Shown here in pieces: positions 12,708 through 21,304 of a DNA stretch of 40,320 nt (positions are counted from its first letter, which is position 1; each line of letters opens with the position of its first letter). The DNA comes from a virus. Made by a program: the position numbers and the translations under genes. Under the pieces are notes generated by a model. It saw nothing but the letters and a program-made list of their open reading frames with translations, had not been told where the DNA came from and did no database searches. The stretch spans positions 1-40,320 of the IMG/VR virus record IMGVR_UViG_3300026276_000001; one strand, written 5' to 3'.

Positions 12708-14766
12708 TTGGGCACGGCAGCACCGTCGGCTGTCCGCGAAAGCGTCGGCGCTGCCCGGCCGCTACGATCCAGACCTGACGCCGTGGATCAAGTACATGCA
12801 CGAGGCGCTGGACGACCCGACCGTCAGGAAATTGGTTGGGATGAAGTCAGCGCAGATCGCGTGGACCGATGGCGTGCTGCTCAACTACATCGGCAAGAAA
12901 ATCGATGTAGATCCGACGCCGATGATCGTCATGTTCTCGAAGGAGAAAGCGGCCAAGGAATTCAACCAGGAGAAATTCCTGCCGATGGTTGAAGTCTCGC
13001 CGCGTGTCGCGGCCAAGCTGCCCTTCGGCAAGCGGAAGGACAAGGACAACACTTGGGACCATAAGACGTTCCCCGGTGGCTTCCTCAAGCTGGTCGGCTC
13101 GAACTCGCCAAGCTCCGTGAAATCGACTCCATCGCCGGTCGTCATGATCGAAGAACCGGACGACTGTAACGACAACGTGCGCGACCAGGGCGATACGATC
13201 ACGCTGCTGGAGGAGCGGGTTAAGAGCTACGAACGCAGCAAGGTGATCTTCGGCGGCACGCCGACGATTACGGGCATCTCGCGTATCTACGCTGCCTATC
13301 AGGCCAGCGACCGCCGCGTGTTCATGGTCCCGTGCCATGAGTGCGGCGAAAGCCATGTGCTGGCGTGGGAGAACGTCAAGTATCTGGAAGACCCGGAATT
13401 CAACCATGAAGTGTTCGGGCATGTCCGGCCAGAGACGGCCCAATATGCTTGTCCGCATTGCGGCGCGCTGTGGGATGACGCGCAGAAGCGACGCAACGTG
13501 CAGAAGCTGTATCCGGTCGCCACGGCTCCGTTTTACGGCACTGCCGGCTTCTATATCAATGAGCTGTACTCGCCGTTTCCCGGCAGCCGGTTGCAGCTGC
13601 TGCTGGAAAAATACCTCGCCGCGATGCACGCCCTCGGCCAAGGTGACGACACGAAAATGCGTTCCTTCCGCAACAACAGCGAAGGGCTGCCGTACGAGTT
13701 CAAGAGCGACCTGCCGAGGGCCGACACGCTATCCGAGCGTGCCGAGGACTACGAGGAAAAAACCATCCCGTGGGGTGGCATGGTGCTGACCGCAGGCGTC
13801 GACGTTCAACACGACCGACTCGCTATCGTGGTACGCGCCTGGGGCCGTGGTATGGAATCGTGGCTGGTGTATTGGGGCGAGATTCACGGCCAGACGCTGA
13901 TCGAGAACGCCGGCGCCTGGCTCGACCTGGACATGCTGCTGGAGTCCGATTTCGTCCACGCCAGCGGCAACAAGATGACGCTGCGCGCTGTGTCCGTCGA
14001 CTCGTCGGACGGTACGACCACAGATGCCGTCTACGCCTATGTGCGGAAGCGGCAGCATCGCGGCTACATGGCGATCAAGGGCGCGTCGGAGCAGTCGGGC
14101 GCGTCGAAGGAAATTTTCTCGAAGCGCGCGCCCTCGGTCGACATGAACAAGAAGCACAAGCCGCACCCGTCGGGCGTAACGCCGTACATCGTCGGCACGC
14201 AGCGGGCCAAGGACTTGATGATCGATGGCCGCCTGCGCCTGGAAGGCAAAGGCCCTGGTCGCATCCACTTCTACAAGACGGTACGACCGGACTATTGGGA
14301 GCAGATCACCAGTGAGGTCAAGGCGCCGCATAAGAGCGTTAAGAATCGCAAGGTATGGCAGAAGCGGGCCGGCGTGCGCAACGAGGCGCTGGACTGCGAG
14401 GTCTACGCGCTGCACGCCGCTATGTCGCTCAAGCTGCACCTGATGAAGCCGGCCAGTTGGGATGCCATCGAGCTGCATCTACGCCAGCGGCAGATTTTCG
14501 CGGCGCCGAGCATCGAACAACCTGAGCCGGCCACCGACGACATCGGCACTGCGGCGATAGCGTTGCATGACGCGCTGGCGCCGCAGACAGAGGCCGATCA
14601 GGCGCAAGTGCAGACGTCTGCACAAACCGCCCCCGTGCAGACGTCTGCACAGCCGGCCGTCATGCAGCCAGTGCTTCCCGCAATTGCGCCGCCACCGCCC
14701 AAGCCGCAAGCGAGGGCACGAACCCGTAGTCGCGTCTCTAGCGGCTACTCAGCCAAGAATTGGTAA
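12592..14766 (+). CDS. Terminase large subunit, GpA family
   Basis: The 724-aa packaging motor cuts and pumps DNA into the prohead. GpA-family features include LTDWARQHRRLSAKASALPGRYD, the ATPase region VGMKSAQIAWTDGVLLNYIG, MIEEPDDC as the Walker B-like acidic stretch, GTPTITGISRI, and a zinc-type pair CHECGE and CPHCGA (residues ~245-290). The nuclease half has TAGVDVQHDRLAIVVRAWGRG and later SVDSSDG. The C-terminal 60 residues are a low-complexity Pro/Ala/Gln tail with VQTSAQ twice, encoded by two copies of the repeated palindrome. The start could also be ATG 12604. Confidence 0.95.
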   Translation: MTIPMQHSLTSLDTTLGIRQLLSRLATSIAPPEKIGLTDWARQHRRLSAKASALPGRYDPDLTPWIKYMHEALDDPTVRKLVGMKSAQIAWTDGVLLNYIGKKIDVDPTPMIVMFSKEKAAKEFNQEKFLPMVEVSPRVAAKLPFGKRKDKDNTWDHKTFPGGFLKLVGSNSPSSVKSTPSPVVMIEEPDDCNDNVRDQGDTITLLEERVKSYERSKVIFGGTPTITGISRIYAAYQASDRRVFMVPCHECGESHVLAWENVKYLEDPEFNHEVFGHVRPETAQYACPHCGALWDDAQKRRNVQKLYPVATAPFYGTAGFYINELYSPFPGSRLQLLLEKYLAAMHALGQGDDTKMRSFRNNSEGLPYEFKSDLPRADTLSERAEDYEEKTIPWGGMVLTAGVDVQHDRLAIVVRAWGRGMESWLVYWGEIHGQTLIENAGAWLDLDMLLESDFVHASGNKMTLRAVSVDSSDGTTTDAVYAYVRKRQHRGYMAIKGASEQSGASKEIFSKRAPSVDMNKKHKPHPSGVTPYIVGTQRAKDLMIDGRLRLEGKGPGRIHFYKTVRPDYWEQITSEVKAPHKSVKNRKVWQKRAGVRNEALDCEVYALHAAMSLKLHLMKPASWDAIELHLRQRQIFAAPSIEQPEPATDDIGTAAIALHDALAPQTEADQAQVQTSAQTAPVQTSAQPAVMQPVLPAIAPPPPKPQARARTRSRVSSGYSAKNW
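14608..14623. repeat. Palindrome copy 3, in the terminase tail
   Basis: This is an exact GTGCAGACGTCTGCAC in the disordered C-terminal coding tail of the large terminase gene, read there as V-Q-T-S-A. The next copy begins 27 bases further on. Confidence 0.9.
14635..14650. repeat. Palindrome copy 4, in the terminase tail
   Basis: A second exact GTGCAGACGTCTGCAC lies 27 bases (centre to centre) after copy 3, in the same frame. The close pair resembles clustered protein-binding sites. Confidence 0.9.
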
Positions 14767-14769
14767 ACG

Positions 14770-15333
14770 ATGAACATTTTCAAAGTATTGACCGCTGGCG
14801 ATTCCGCCACCTGGTATGACGGCTTTCACGAATACCGGCAGCGTGCCGGCCTGGTGGACTGTACCGGCTTCGAGCTGACCTATCAGCTGCGCGGCCCGTC
14901 TCAGCTTCCGCTGGTTGGTGTCGCGGCAGGCGATGGCTGGCAGACATCCATCACGCCGGAGCAGAGCGCGGCGCTCGCGCCTGGTGAGTACATCGTCGTG
15001 GCGCAGCTTACGGCGCCTGGCGTTCGCCTCACTCTCGGCCGCGACAAGCTCCGAATCCTGGCTGATCCCTCCGCGATGACCGACGCAGTCGATGCGCGCA
15101 GCATGGCCGAAAAGGCGCTGGCCGACTGCAAGGCGGCGCTGGCGGTTTTCACCAGCTCCGGCGGTAAGGTCAAAAGCTACACCATCGGCACGCGCACCAC
15201 CGAGTTCTACGCCCTGGCGGACCTGATGACGCTGCGCGATATGTGGCAGCGCGAAGTTACGCGCGAGCGTGCGCAACGCGCGGCAGCAAATGGCCGCCGC
15301 AATCCCCGTGGTCTGGTAGCGAGGTTCCCATGA
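14770..15333 (+). CDS. gpW-like head-tail joining protein with N-terminal extra domain
   Basis: The last ~75 of 187 residues (GGKVKSYTIGTRTTEFYALADLMTLRDMWQREVTRERA and NPRGLVARFP) match the common small head-joining protein pattern YSI-GR-LADL-LRD-EV-RE-RF found between terminase and portal genes. The first ~100 residues form a beta-rich, immunoglobulin-like part (CTGFELTYQLRGPSQLPLVG, then PGEYIVVAQLTAPGVRLTLG), normally absent from gpW-sized proteins of about 70 aa. So this looks like a fusion. The stop overlaps the portal ATG as ATGA. Confidence 0.6.
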   Translation: MNIFKVLTAGDSATWYDGFHEYRQRAGLVDCTGFELTYQLRGPSQLPLVGVAAGDGWQTSITPEQSAALAPGEYIVVAQLTAPGVRLTLGRDKLRILADPSAMTDAVDARSMAEKALADCKAALAVFTSSGGKVKSYTIGTRTTEFYALADLMTLRDMWQREVTRERAQRAAANGRRNPRGLVARFP

Positions 15334-17000
15334 CGAAGTTCTATAACGAGGCGATGGCGCGACAGCCTGGCTCGGCCGTACTGCGAAAGTGGAACGCTGA
15401 GCGTGATGCCGCGCGCGCCACTTTGGCCACGGCCAACGCGCGCAAGCGGCAGTACGCTGGCGCCGCGTTGGGGCGCAATGGCTCGGACTACACGGCGCTC
15501 AATACGTCGGCAGACAGCGAAATCATCACCAGTCTGCGCGTGCTGCGCGCCCGGTCGCGTGAGCTGTGCCGCGATAACGAGTATGCAAAGGCCGCAGTCC
15601 GCATTATCAAAAACAACGTGATCGGCACCGGCGTCGGCCTGCAAGCGCAGGTCAAGACAGCCGGCGGAAAACTGGTCAGCAAGGTGAACGACCAGATCGA
15701 GGAGGTGTGGAAGGAATGGGCGAACAAAGATACCTGTGATCCTGCCGGCAAGCTGTCGTTTACTGATATGGAGCGGCTAATCTTCGGCTCCATGGTTGAG
15801 AACGGCGAGGTGCTGGTGCGCAAAGTGCGTCAGCCCTTCGGCCGTGGCCGTATCCCCTACGCGCTGGAATTGATCGAGGCGGATCGTCTGGTTGACCAGT
15901 GGAGTACGGCGCGGGCGTCGAACGGCAACACGATCCGCATGGGCGTTGAACAGGACTCTTGGGGCCGACCGGTGGCGTACTGGCTCTACCCGACGCATCC
16001 CGGCGATTACCAGTTCCAGGCATTTGTGGAAAGCGCACTGATCCGCGTGCCGGCCAGCGACATCATCCACCTGTTCATCCCGGAGCGCATCGGGCAGACG
16101 CGCGGCGTGCCGTGGTTCCACGCGATCATCAAGCGCCTGCGCAATATGCAGGGCTACGAGGAGGCCGAGATTGTAGCGGCCCGTGCTGCGGCCTCTATCG
16201 TCGGCATCATCCAGACGCCGGACGAGGGCATGGTGCCGGATGGCGACGACCTGATCGACGGCGCAGAGGAGCGCAGCGGGCCAACGTTGACGATGGAACC
16301 GGGCACGTTCCAGCAGCTCGGGCCGGGCGAGACGTTCACGGGCTTCAATCCGAGTCGGCCGAACCAGGCGATGGACCCCTTTATGCGGTTTATGCTGCGC
16401 GCGTTCGCCACCGGCGTCGGCGTTTCCTATGCCAGCGTGTCGGCCGACTATTCGCAGTCCAACTACAGCGCCTCGCGCCTGGCGCTGCTGGACGAGCGCG
16501 ATTTGTGGCGCGTGATGCAGGGCTGGTTTATTCGCAACTTCCGGCAGGAGATTCACCGCGACTGGATGGAGGCGGCGGTACTGGCCGGCGAGCTGGCCTT
16601 CCCCGACTTCTATACCAAGCAGTCGAAATACTGGGCGGTGCGCTTCAAGCCGCGCGGCTGGTCGTGGATCGACCCGACGAAGGAAGTGATGGCCTACCGC
16701 CTCGCGGTGCGCGCGGGTTTCATGACGGTGTCCGATGTCATCGGCCTGACCTCCGAACACTCGGACGCAGAGGATGTCTTCCTCGGCCGCCGGGAGGAGC
16801 TGGACATGATGGCCGATCTGGACCTGGTGTTCGATACGGACCCAGCGCAGACCGACATGAAGGGCGTCGTTCAGGCAGCCGAGCCGGATGCACCGGTTGC
16901 CGAGGCTGGCACGCCGGAGGCGGAAAACGATCAGCCAGTGAGCGACGACGATCAATCAGCAAACGACAACCAGGAGGAAACAGCAGACGCAGCAGCATAA
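15330..17000 (+). CDS. Portal protein, lambda family
   Basis: The 556-aa protein starts at ATG 15330, overlapping the previous stop (ATGA). Family hallmarks are SLRVLRARSRELCRDNEYAKAAVRIIKNNVIGTG near the N-terminus, LELIEADRLVD, GVEQDSWGRPVAYWLYPTHPGD, IIHLFIPERIGQTRGVPWFHAIIKRL and SYASVSADYSQSNYSASRLALL. It forms the dodecameric ring at the head vertex through which DNA enters and to which the tail binds. The acidic, Glu/Asp/Gln-rich C-terminus is usual in the family. A terminator-like hairpin (17018-17054) follows. Confidence 0.95.
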   Translation: MTKFYNEAMARQPGSAVLRKWNAERDAARATLATANARKRQYAGAALGRNGSDYTALNTSADSEIITSLRVLRARSRELCRDNEYAKAAVRIIKNNVIGTGVGLQAQVKTAGGKLVSKVNDQIEEVWKEWANKDTCDPAGKLSFTDMERLIFGSMVENGEVLVRKVRQPFGRGRIPYALELIEADRLVDQWSTARASNGNTIRMGVEQDSWGRPVAYWLYPTHPGDYQFQAFVESALIRVPASDIIHLFIPERIGQTRGVPWFHAIIKRLRNMQGYEEAEIVAARAAASIVGIIQTPDEGMVPDGDDLIDGAEERSGPTLTMEPGTFQQLGPGETFTGFNPSRPNQAMDPFMRFMLRAFATGVGVSYASVSADYSQSNYSASRLALLDERDLWRVMQGWFIRNFRQEIHRDWMEAAVLAGELAFPDFYTKQSKYWAVRFKPRGWSWIDPTKEVMAYRLAVRAGFMTVSDVIGLTSEHSDAEDVFLGRREELDMMADLDLVFDTDPAQTDMKGVVQAAEPDAPVAEAGTPEAENDQPVSDDDQSANDNQEETADAAA

Positions 17001-17017
17001 CTTTTATCAACCCCATG

Positions 17018-17054
17018 AAGGCCCGCCCGGTTATCCGCGCGGGCCTTTTCTTTT
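17018..17054 (+). terminator. Intrinsic terminator between portal and capsid genes
   Basis: AAGGCCCGC (17018-17026) and GCGGGCCTT (17039-17047) form a 9-bp stem followed by a T-rich run, with the capsid gene ribosome site directly after. It probably limits read-through unless the polymerase is modified. Confidence 0.8.
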
Positions 17055-17063
17055 GGAGAAAAC

Positions 17064-19106
17064 ATGACGGGACACACCAAGCCCGAAACGAGTTTGACCA
17101 GGCTGGGGCCGCTCAAGCGCTATGTGCGTTTGCTTGCTGGTCTTGGCGAGACGCCAGACGTCCAGATCGGTGTCGTGGATGCGGAAAGCCGCACCGTCAC
17201 CATGCCGTTCTCCAGCCAGACGCCATGTCCCGCGCTGATTAACGGCGACATGGTCGACGAGGTGCTGAGTCACCAGCCCGGTGCCGCTGTAATGCAACGC
17301 ATCAATGCCGGCGGCCCGCTGCTCTTTAACCACGACCTGAACGACCTGTTGGGTGTAGTCGAAAAAGCGTGGATCGGCGCCGACCAGCGCGGTTACTGCA
17401 CCGTCCGCTTCGGCAGCGATGAGCGCGGCGACTGGGCCATGAAGCAAGTGCAGGACGGCATCTTGCAGAACGTGTCGTTCCTTTACCGCGTCTATTCCTA
17501 TCAATCCGACCTTGCCGGCGAGGTGTACACGGCGACCCGCTGGGAGCCGCTGGAAATCTCATTCGTCACCGTGCCCGCCGACGCCACCGTCGGCGTCGGC
17601 CGCGCAGCAGCAACAGACCAAGAAATGGACGTCCAAATCGAACGTCCGCAACCAAACCCGGCACCTGCCGACAACCCTGAAAACCCTGAAGGAAACGAGA
17701 TGTTTAAAGTAAAACACGTCATTCAAGATGCCGCCGATGCAACCCGCTCGGCCGGCGGTTCCGCAGCCGCCGTCGTGGTCGACCAGGTCGACCCGGCCGC
17801 AACCGAAGCAGCGCGCGTTACCGAAATCGAAGCCATGTGCAAGCAGCACCAGATCAGCGACAACACGCGCAATCTGATGGTCACGCTGCGTTCGCCAATC
17901 GAGCAAGCGCGCGGCATCGTGCTGAACGAGGTGCTGGCGCGTGGCCGCAGCGAGGCGTCGCTGGGCGGCTCCCATAACCCTGATCTGTCCGAGCGCGAGA
18001 AAGCCCGCTACAGCATGCTGCGCGCGATCAACGCGGCGGTGAAGGAGCGCATGGGCGAAGGCAGCGCCTGGAAAGAAGCCGGCTTCGAGCGTGAGGTGTC
18101 GCTGGAAATCGGTAAGCGTTCCGGTAAGCAGACGGCCGGTATCTTCGTGCCGACCAATCTGCGCTTCGCCGCGCGCTCGGCTGACTATAGCGTCGGCACC
18201 GGCGCCGGCCTGTCCGCAGGTTCCGGCGGCGGCAACCTGGTGCAAACCAACCTGATGGCCGGCAGCATGATCGAGCTGCTGCGCAATAAGGCCCGTGTGT
18301 TCGGCCTGGGCGCGCAGATGCTGTCGGGCTTGGTGGGCAACATCGATATCCCGCGTCAAAAAGCCGCAGGCCAGACCTACTGGATCGGCGAGGGCCAAGT
18401 GTTGAACCAGACCGGCGGCCAGTTCGACAAGGTCAGTCTGACGCCGAAGCACATCGGCGCGCTGTCCGTCATCACCCGCAACATGCTGCAACAGTCCACG
18501 CCGGACGTTGACATGCTGGCCCGCGCCGATCTGCTCGATACCTTGGCGCTGGGCATTGACCTGGCCGCGTTGTCCGGCACTGGCCTGAACAACCAGCCGC
18601 TGGGCATCGCCAACCTGCCTGGCATCAACCAAATCATCGGCGGCGTGAACGGCGGCGCTATCACGCTCGACCAGCTGATCGATATGGAAACGGCCGTTGC
18701 CGACGCGAACGCGGACAGCAACAACATGGCCTACCTGTGCAACGCCCGTTCCGTCGGCGCGTTGAAGAAACTGAAGTCGACCACGGGCGAATACCTGTGG
18801 ACGAACTCGCCGATGGGCCAGCGTAGCGGTACGCCGGGCGAGATCAACGGCTATACCGTTGCCCGCTCCAACCAGGCGCGCAAGAACTTGACCAAGGGCA
18901 CCGGCACCAACTTGTCCGAGCTGTTCTTTGGCGACTGGTCGCAGGTGCTGGTCGGCGAATGGGGCGTCGTGGAAATTCTGCCGAACCCATACGCGCCTGG
19001 CCTCTATGAGCAGGGCGCCATTGAGCTGCGCGTGCTGCAAACGCTCGACATCGCGGTACGCCACCAGGAAGCGTTCTCGATCATGTCCGACGCGATCACG
19101 AACTAA
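17064..19106 (+). CDS. HK97-type prohead protease fused to major capsid protein
   Basis: One 680-aa frame holds two virion proteins. Residues ~20-190 are the prohead protease: INAGGPLLFNHDLNDLLGVV with the catalytic His, and LQNVSFLYRVYSY then WEPLEISFVTVPADATVGVGR, where the serine nucleophile region usually lies. Residues ~213-330 form an Ala/Glu-rich helical scaffold (delta) region. From about 350 onward is the HK97 capsid fold: AGIFVPTNLRF, NLVQTNLMAGSMIELLRNKARVF, TYWIGEGQVLNQTGGQFDKV and LFFGDWSQVLVGEWG. An internal in-frame ATG at 17700 has an AAGGA site and could yield capsid without protease. The SD of the full gene is GGAG. Confidence 0.95.
   Translation: MTGHTKPETSLTRLGPLKRYVRLLAGLGETPDVQIGVVDAESRTVTMPFSSQTPCPALINGDMVDEVLSHQPGAAVMQRINAGGPLLFNHDLNDLLGVVEKAWIGADQRGYCTVRFGSDERGDWAMKQVQDGILQNVSFLYRVYSYQSDLAGEVYTATRWEPLEISFVTVPADATVGVGRAAATDQEMDVQIERPQPNPAPADNPENPEGNEMFKVKHVIQDAADATRSAGGSAAAVVVDQVDPAATEAARVTEIEAMCKQHQISDNTRNLMVTLRSPIEQARGIVLNEVLARGRSEASLGGSHNPDLSEREKARYSMLRAINAAVKERMGEGSAWKEAGFEREVSLEIGKRSGKQTAGIFVPTNLRFAARSADYSVGTGAGLSAGSGGGNLVQTNLMAGSMIELLRNKARVFGLGAQMLSGLVGNIDIPRQKAAGQTYWIGEGQVLNQTGGQFDKVSLTPKHIGALSVITRNMLQQSTPDVDMLARADLLDTLALGIDLAALSGTGLNNQPLGIANLPGINQIIGGVNGGAITLDQLIDMETAVADANADSNNMAYLCNARSVGALKKLKSTTGEYLWTNSPMGQRSGTPGEINGYTVARSNQARKNLTKGTGTNLSELFFGDWSQVLVGEWGVVEILPNPYAPGLYEQGAIELRVLQTLDIAVRHQEAFSIMSDAITN
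17689..17702 (+). promoter_or_regulatory. Internal ribosome site and start for scaffold-capsid product
   Basis: AAGGA at 17689-17693 lies 6 bases before an in-frame ATG (17700-17702) at the junction of the protease and scaffold regions. Starting here gives a 468-aa MFKVKHVIQDA... product. Separate translation would supply excess capsid over protease. Confidence 0.6.
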
Positions 19107-19123
19107 TTTCAATCAACCCGAAG

Positions 19124-19147
19124 CGGCCCCCACTCAGGGGCCGTTTT
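19124..19147 (+). terminator. Intrinsic terminator after the capsid gene
   Basis: CGGCCCC, a 6-base loop and GGGGCCG are followed by TTTT. It lies in the 64-base gap before the next late gene. Confidence 0.7.
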
Positions 19148-19170
19148 CAATTCTAAGAAAAGGCAAGAAC

Positions 19171-19473
19171 ATGGCAAAGCAATACAAAATCCGCACCGGT
19201 TTCTCGTTCATCGGCGCCGATAGCAAAGTGATCGGCGGCGGCCAGATCGTCACGCTGGAGGACGACGTGGCATCGGGCCAGATGCACAAGCTGGAGGAAG
19301 TTCAGCCCGAAGTGGTAGCGGTGCCGAAGAAGCCGGCGCCGAAAGCGAAGGCCGTCGAAGCTGTGGCCGATGTTGTGCAGACGTCTGCACAAGATGGCGC
19401 CGCGACCGAAGACCCGGCCGACAAGCCCGCCGAGACGCAAACCGAGCAGCCGGCCGAAGCGCCCGCCGAATAA
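19171..19473 (+). CDS. Small head protein with disordered acidic tail
   Basis: The 100-aa protein has an N-terminal part KQYKIRTGFSFIGADSKVIGGGQIVTLEDDVASGQMHKLEEV, a pattern common in small proteins coded just after phage capsid genes. The remaining half is low-complexity Pro/Ala/Lys/Glu. An exact palindrome copy within it encodes VQTSAQ. The start is ATG 19171. The role may lie in head completion or connection, by position only. Confidence 0.6.
   Translation: MAKQYKIRTGFSFIGADSKVIGGGQIVTLEDDVASGQMHKLEEVQPEVVAVPKKPAPKAKAVEAVADVVQTSAQDGAATEDPADKPAETQTEQPAEAPAE
19373..19392. repeat. Palindrome copy 5
   Basis: TTGTGCAGACGTCTGCACAA is a perfect 20-bp palindrome containing the exact 16-bp unit. 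It lies in the disordered tail region of the small head gene. Confidence 0.9.
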
Positions 19474-19477
19474 CGGC

Positions 19478-19765
19478 ATGTTCAGCGAAGACCTCGACCT
19501 GTTCCTGGTCGACCACGGCCTGCCGTGCAATGCGGCGGGCAATGACTTCCTGGGCATTCTCGACACGCCCGACGACGGTGTTTCTGTAGGCGGCAAGAAC
19601 ATGACTTCGACCATGTACGCGCTGACGGTCAAGACCTCCGATGTCAGACGTTGTGCGCTCAAGTACAACGCCGCCATCACGGTCAACGGCCTGCCTTACA
19701 CCGTACGCGAGCCGCAGATGCTCGATGACGGCTCGTTCACCCAGCTCAACCTCTCCAAAACATGA
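19478..19765 (+). CDS. Head-tail joining protein, gpFII-like
   Basis: The 95-aa protein, from ATG 19478, contains EDLDLFLVDHGLPCNAAGNDFLGILDTPDD and ALKYNAAITVNGLPYTVREPQMLDDGSFTQLNL. The ...G-Y-VREPQ..DDG.. ending is characteristic of phage head-tail attachment proteins (gpFII type). It starts 5 bases after the preceding stop and overlaps the next gene by 4 bases. Confidence 0.7.
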   Translation: MFSEDLDLFLVDHGLPCNAAGNDFLGILDTPDDGVSVGGKNMTSTMYALTVKTSDVRRCALKYNAAITVNGLPYTVREPQMLDDGSFTQLNLSKT

Positions 19766-20199
19766 CTTCTTCCTCTGTAGTGGGTCAGATCACCGACCGC
19801 ATGGTGGCGCTGCTGATGAACGCCACCGACGCGCAGGACCGTGTATTCGACTCGCGCGCGGCAGCTGTCGCGCGCGACGAGACGCCGTGCATCGCCATCA
19901 CGCCGCCGAAATCCGAGGAAAGCAAAGTCTTCGGCAGCGGCGTGGACGAAAAGACGGTCGTTTTCACCGTCGAAGTGCTGGCGCGCGGCGAGCCGTGGCG
20001 CAAGGTCGCCGACCCCGTCGTGGTCGACATCCATCGGCTACTGATGAGCGACGCGGAACTGCTGGCGATGGTGGTCGACATGCGCTCTAGCGGCCGGGAA
20101 TGGGAGGACGCGGAAGCGGACCAGACCGCCGGCACCGACGCCGTCAGCTACCGGCTGATTTACCAAACGTCGTCCAACGACTTGACGACATCAATTTAA
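19762..20199 (+). CDS. Tail terminator protein, gpU-like
   Basis: The 145-aa protein starts with ATGA overlap and has SVVGQITDRMVALLMNATDAQDRVFDSR, ARDETPCIAITPPKSE, VDEKTVVFTVEVLARG and YRLIYQTS at the end. This is the usual plan of tail terminator proteins of the U type, which cap the tail tube at the head end. Position between the joining protein and the tail tube supports it. Confidence 0.7.
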   Translation: MTSSSVVGQITDRMVALLMNATDAQDRVFDSRAAAVARDETPCIAITPPKSEESKVFGSGVDEKTVVFTVEVLARGEPWRKVADPVVVDIHRLLMSDAELLAMVVDMRSSGREWEDAEADQTAGTDAVSYRLIYQTSSNDLTTSI

Positions 20200-20213
20200 A
20201 TTAAGGACTTTCT

Positions 20214-20966
20214 ATGGCACGCCATTTCGGCTCAGGTGTACTGTGGGCCACGCCCACGCAAGACGCTAACGGCAATTCGCCGATTAGCCCAACGCCGTTT
20301 CAGTTCGGCATCCTGCAAGACATCGGCATCGATGCCTCGTTCGAGGAAAAGCTCCTTTACGGCGCCAACAGCTTCGCTGTCGATGCCGCACGCGGCAAAG
20401 GTAAGATCGGCATCAAGGCGAAATTCGCCAACATCAACATCCTGCCGTTCACCGCTGCATTCTTCGGTCAGTCGGCGGTCACTGGTCTGATTACTTCGGT
20501 CAATGACCAAGTCGGCCAGGCCGCCGCCGCGTCCGTTACCGTCACGCCGCCGACCGGCAATACCTTCTTCGCCAACCTGGGCGTGCGCTCGGATGCGAAC
20601 GGCGCGCCGATGATCCGTGTAGCTTCCGCGCCGACGAGCGGCCAATACACCACCGACGGCAACGGCCAATATGTGTTTGCCGCTGCCGACGTGGGCAAGC
20701 TCGTATTCATCGACTACCAATACATGACATCGACCGCCGGGCAACTGCTGACCATCACGAACATGCCGATGGGCCTCACGCCGACGATCAAGCTCGACAT
20801 GTCGATGCGCCGAGCGGGCAAGGTGCTGACCTTGAGCTGGCCGCGCGTCAGCAGCTCGAAGCTGTCCATGTCGACCAAGCAAGAGGACTACATGATCCCC
20901 GAGCTGGACATGAGCGCCCTGGCCGATGATGCCGGCAATGTCTGGAAGTGGAGTTCGTCTGAATGA
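20214..20966 (+). CDS. Major tail tube protein, gpV-like
   Basis: The 250-aa protein has an N-terminal beta domain (MARHFGSGVLWATPT, PFQFGILQDIGIDASFEEKLLYG, GKGKIGIKAKFANINIL) like siphophage tail tubes. An inserted beta-rich section follows (VTVTPPTGNTFFANLGVRS) and a C-terminal part ends WPRVSSSKLSMSTKQEDYMIPELDMSALADDAGNVW. It builds the tail tube. The start follows an AAGGAC site, and it overlaps the next gene by 4 bases. Confidence 0.75.
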   Translation: MARHFGSGVLWATPTQDANGNSPISPTPFQFGILQDIGIDASFEEKLLYGANSFAVDAARGKGKIGIKAKFANINILPFTAAFFGQSAVTGLITSVNDQVGQAAAASVTVTPPTGNTFFANLGVRSDANGAPMIRVASAPTSGQYTTDGNGQYVFAAADVGKLVFIDYQYMTSTAGQLLTITNMPMGLTPTIKLDMSMRRAGKVLTLSWPRVSSSKLSMSTKQEDYMIPELDMSALADDAGNVWKWSSSE

Positions 20967-21304
20967 ACGCTCCTAAAATTCCTGGCAAGTTGATCGCCCT
21001 CGGTGGCGCCGAGTATGTGCTGGCGCCGCTCAATGCTGCTGCGGTGAAGTTGTACCGCGACCAGATCAAAAACGTGTTCGTCGGCGGCATCCCCGACATC
21101 GAGTTGATCGCCAAGCTGGCCCACGCCAGCCTGGCGCGCAACTATCCCCAAATGACGCAGGCCGACGTCGAAAACATCATCGACTATGAAAACATGTTCG
21201 AGGTGTGGGAAAGCTTGCTCAACCTCTCCGGCCTGGTGGCGCAGGCGGGAAAAATGATGCGGCGGGTTCAGGAGGAGATGGCGACAGCGGGCTTGAAGAC
21301 CTGA
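20963..21304 (+). CDS. Tail assembly chaperone G
   Basis: The 113-aa protein has PGKLIALGGAEYVLAPLNAAAVKLYRDQIKNVF, ARNYPQMTQADVENIIDYENMFEVWESLLNLSGL and ends with a basic helix. It occupies the lambda G position between tail tube and tape measure. A slippery heptamer at 21247-21253 lets a share of ribosomes shift into the T reading frame. G and GT coat the tape measure during tail assembly. Confidence 0.8.
   Translation: MNAPKIPGKLIALGGAEYVLAPLNAAAVKLYRDQIKNVFVGGIPDIELIAKLAHASLARNYPQMTQADVENIIDYENMFEVWESLLNLSGLVAQAGKMMRRVQEEMATAGLKT

Noticed and set aside
17559-19112. Leftward 517-codon frame opposite the capsid gene
   Set aside because: High GC and codon bias create long antisense frames. 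The plus-strand capsid match is unambiguous.
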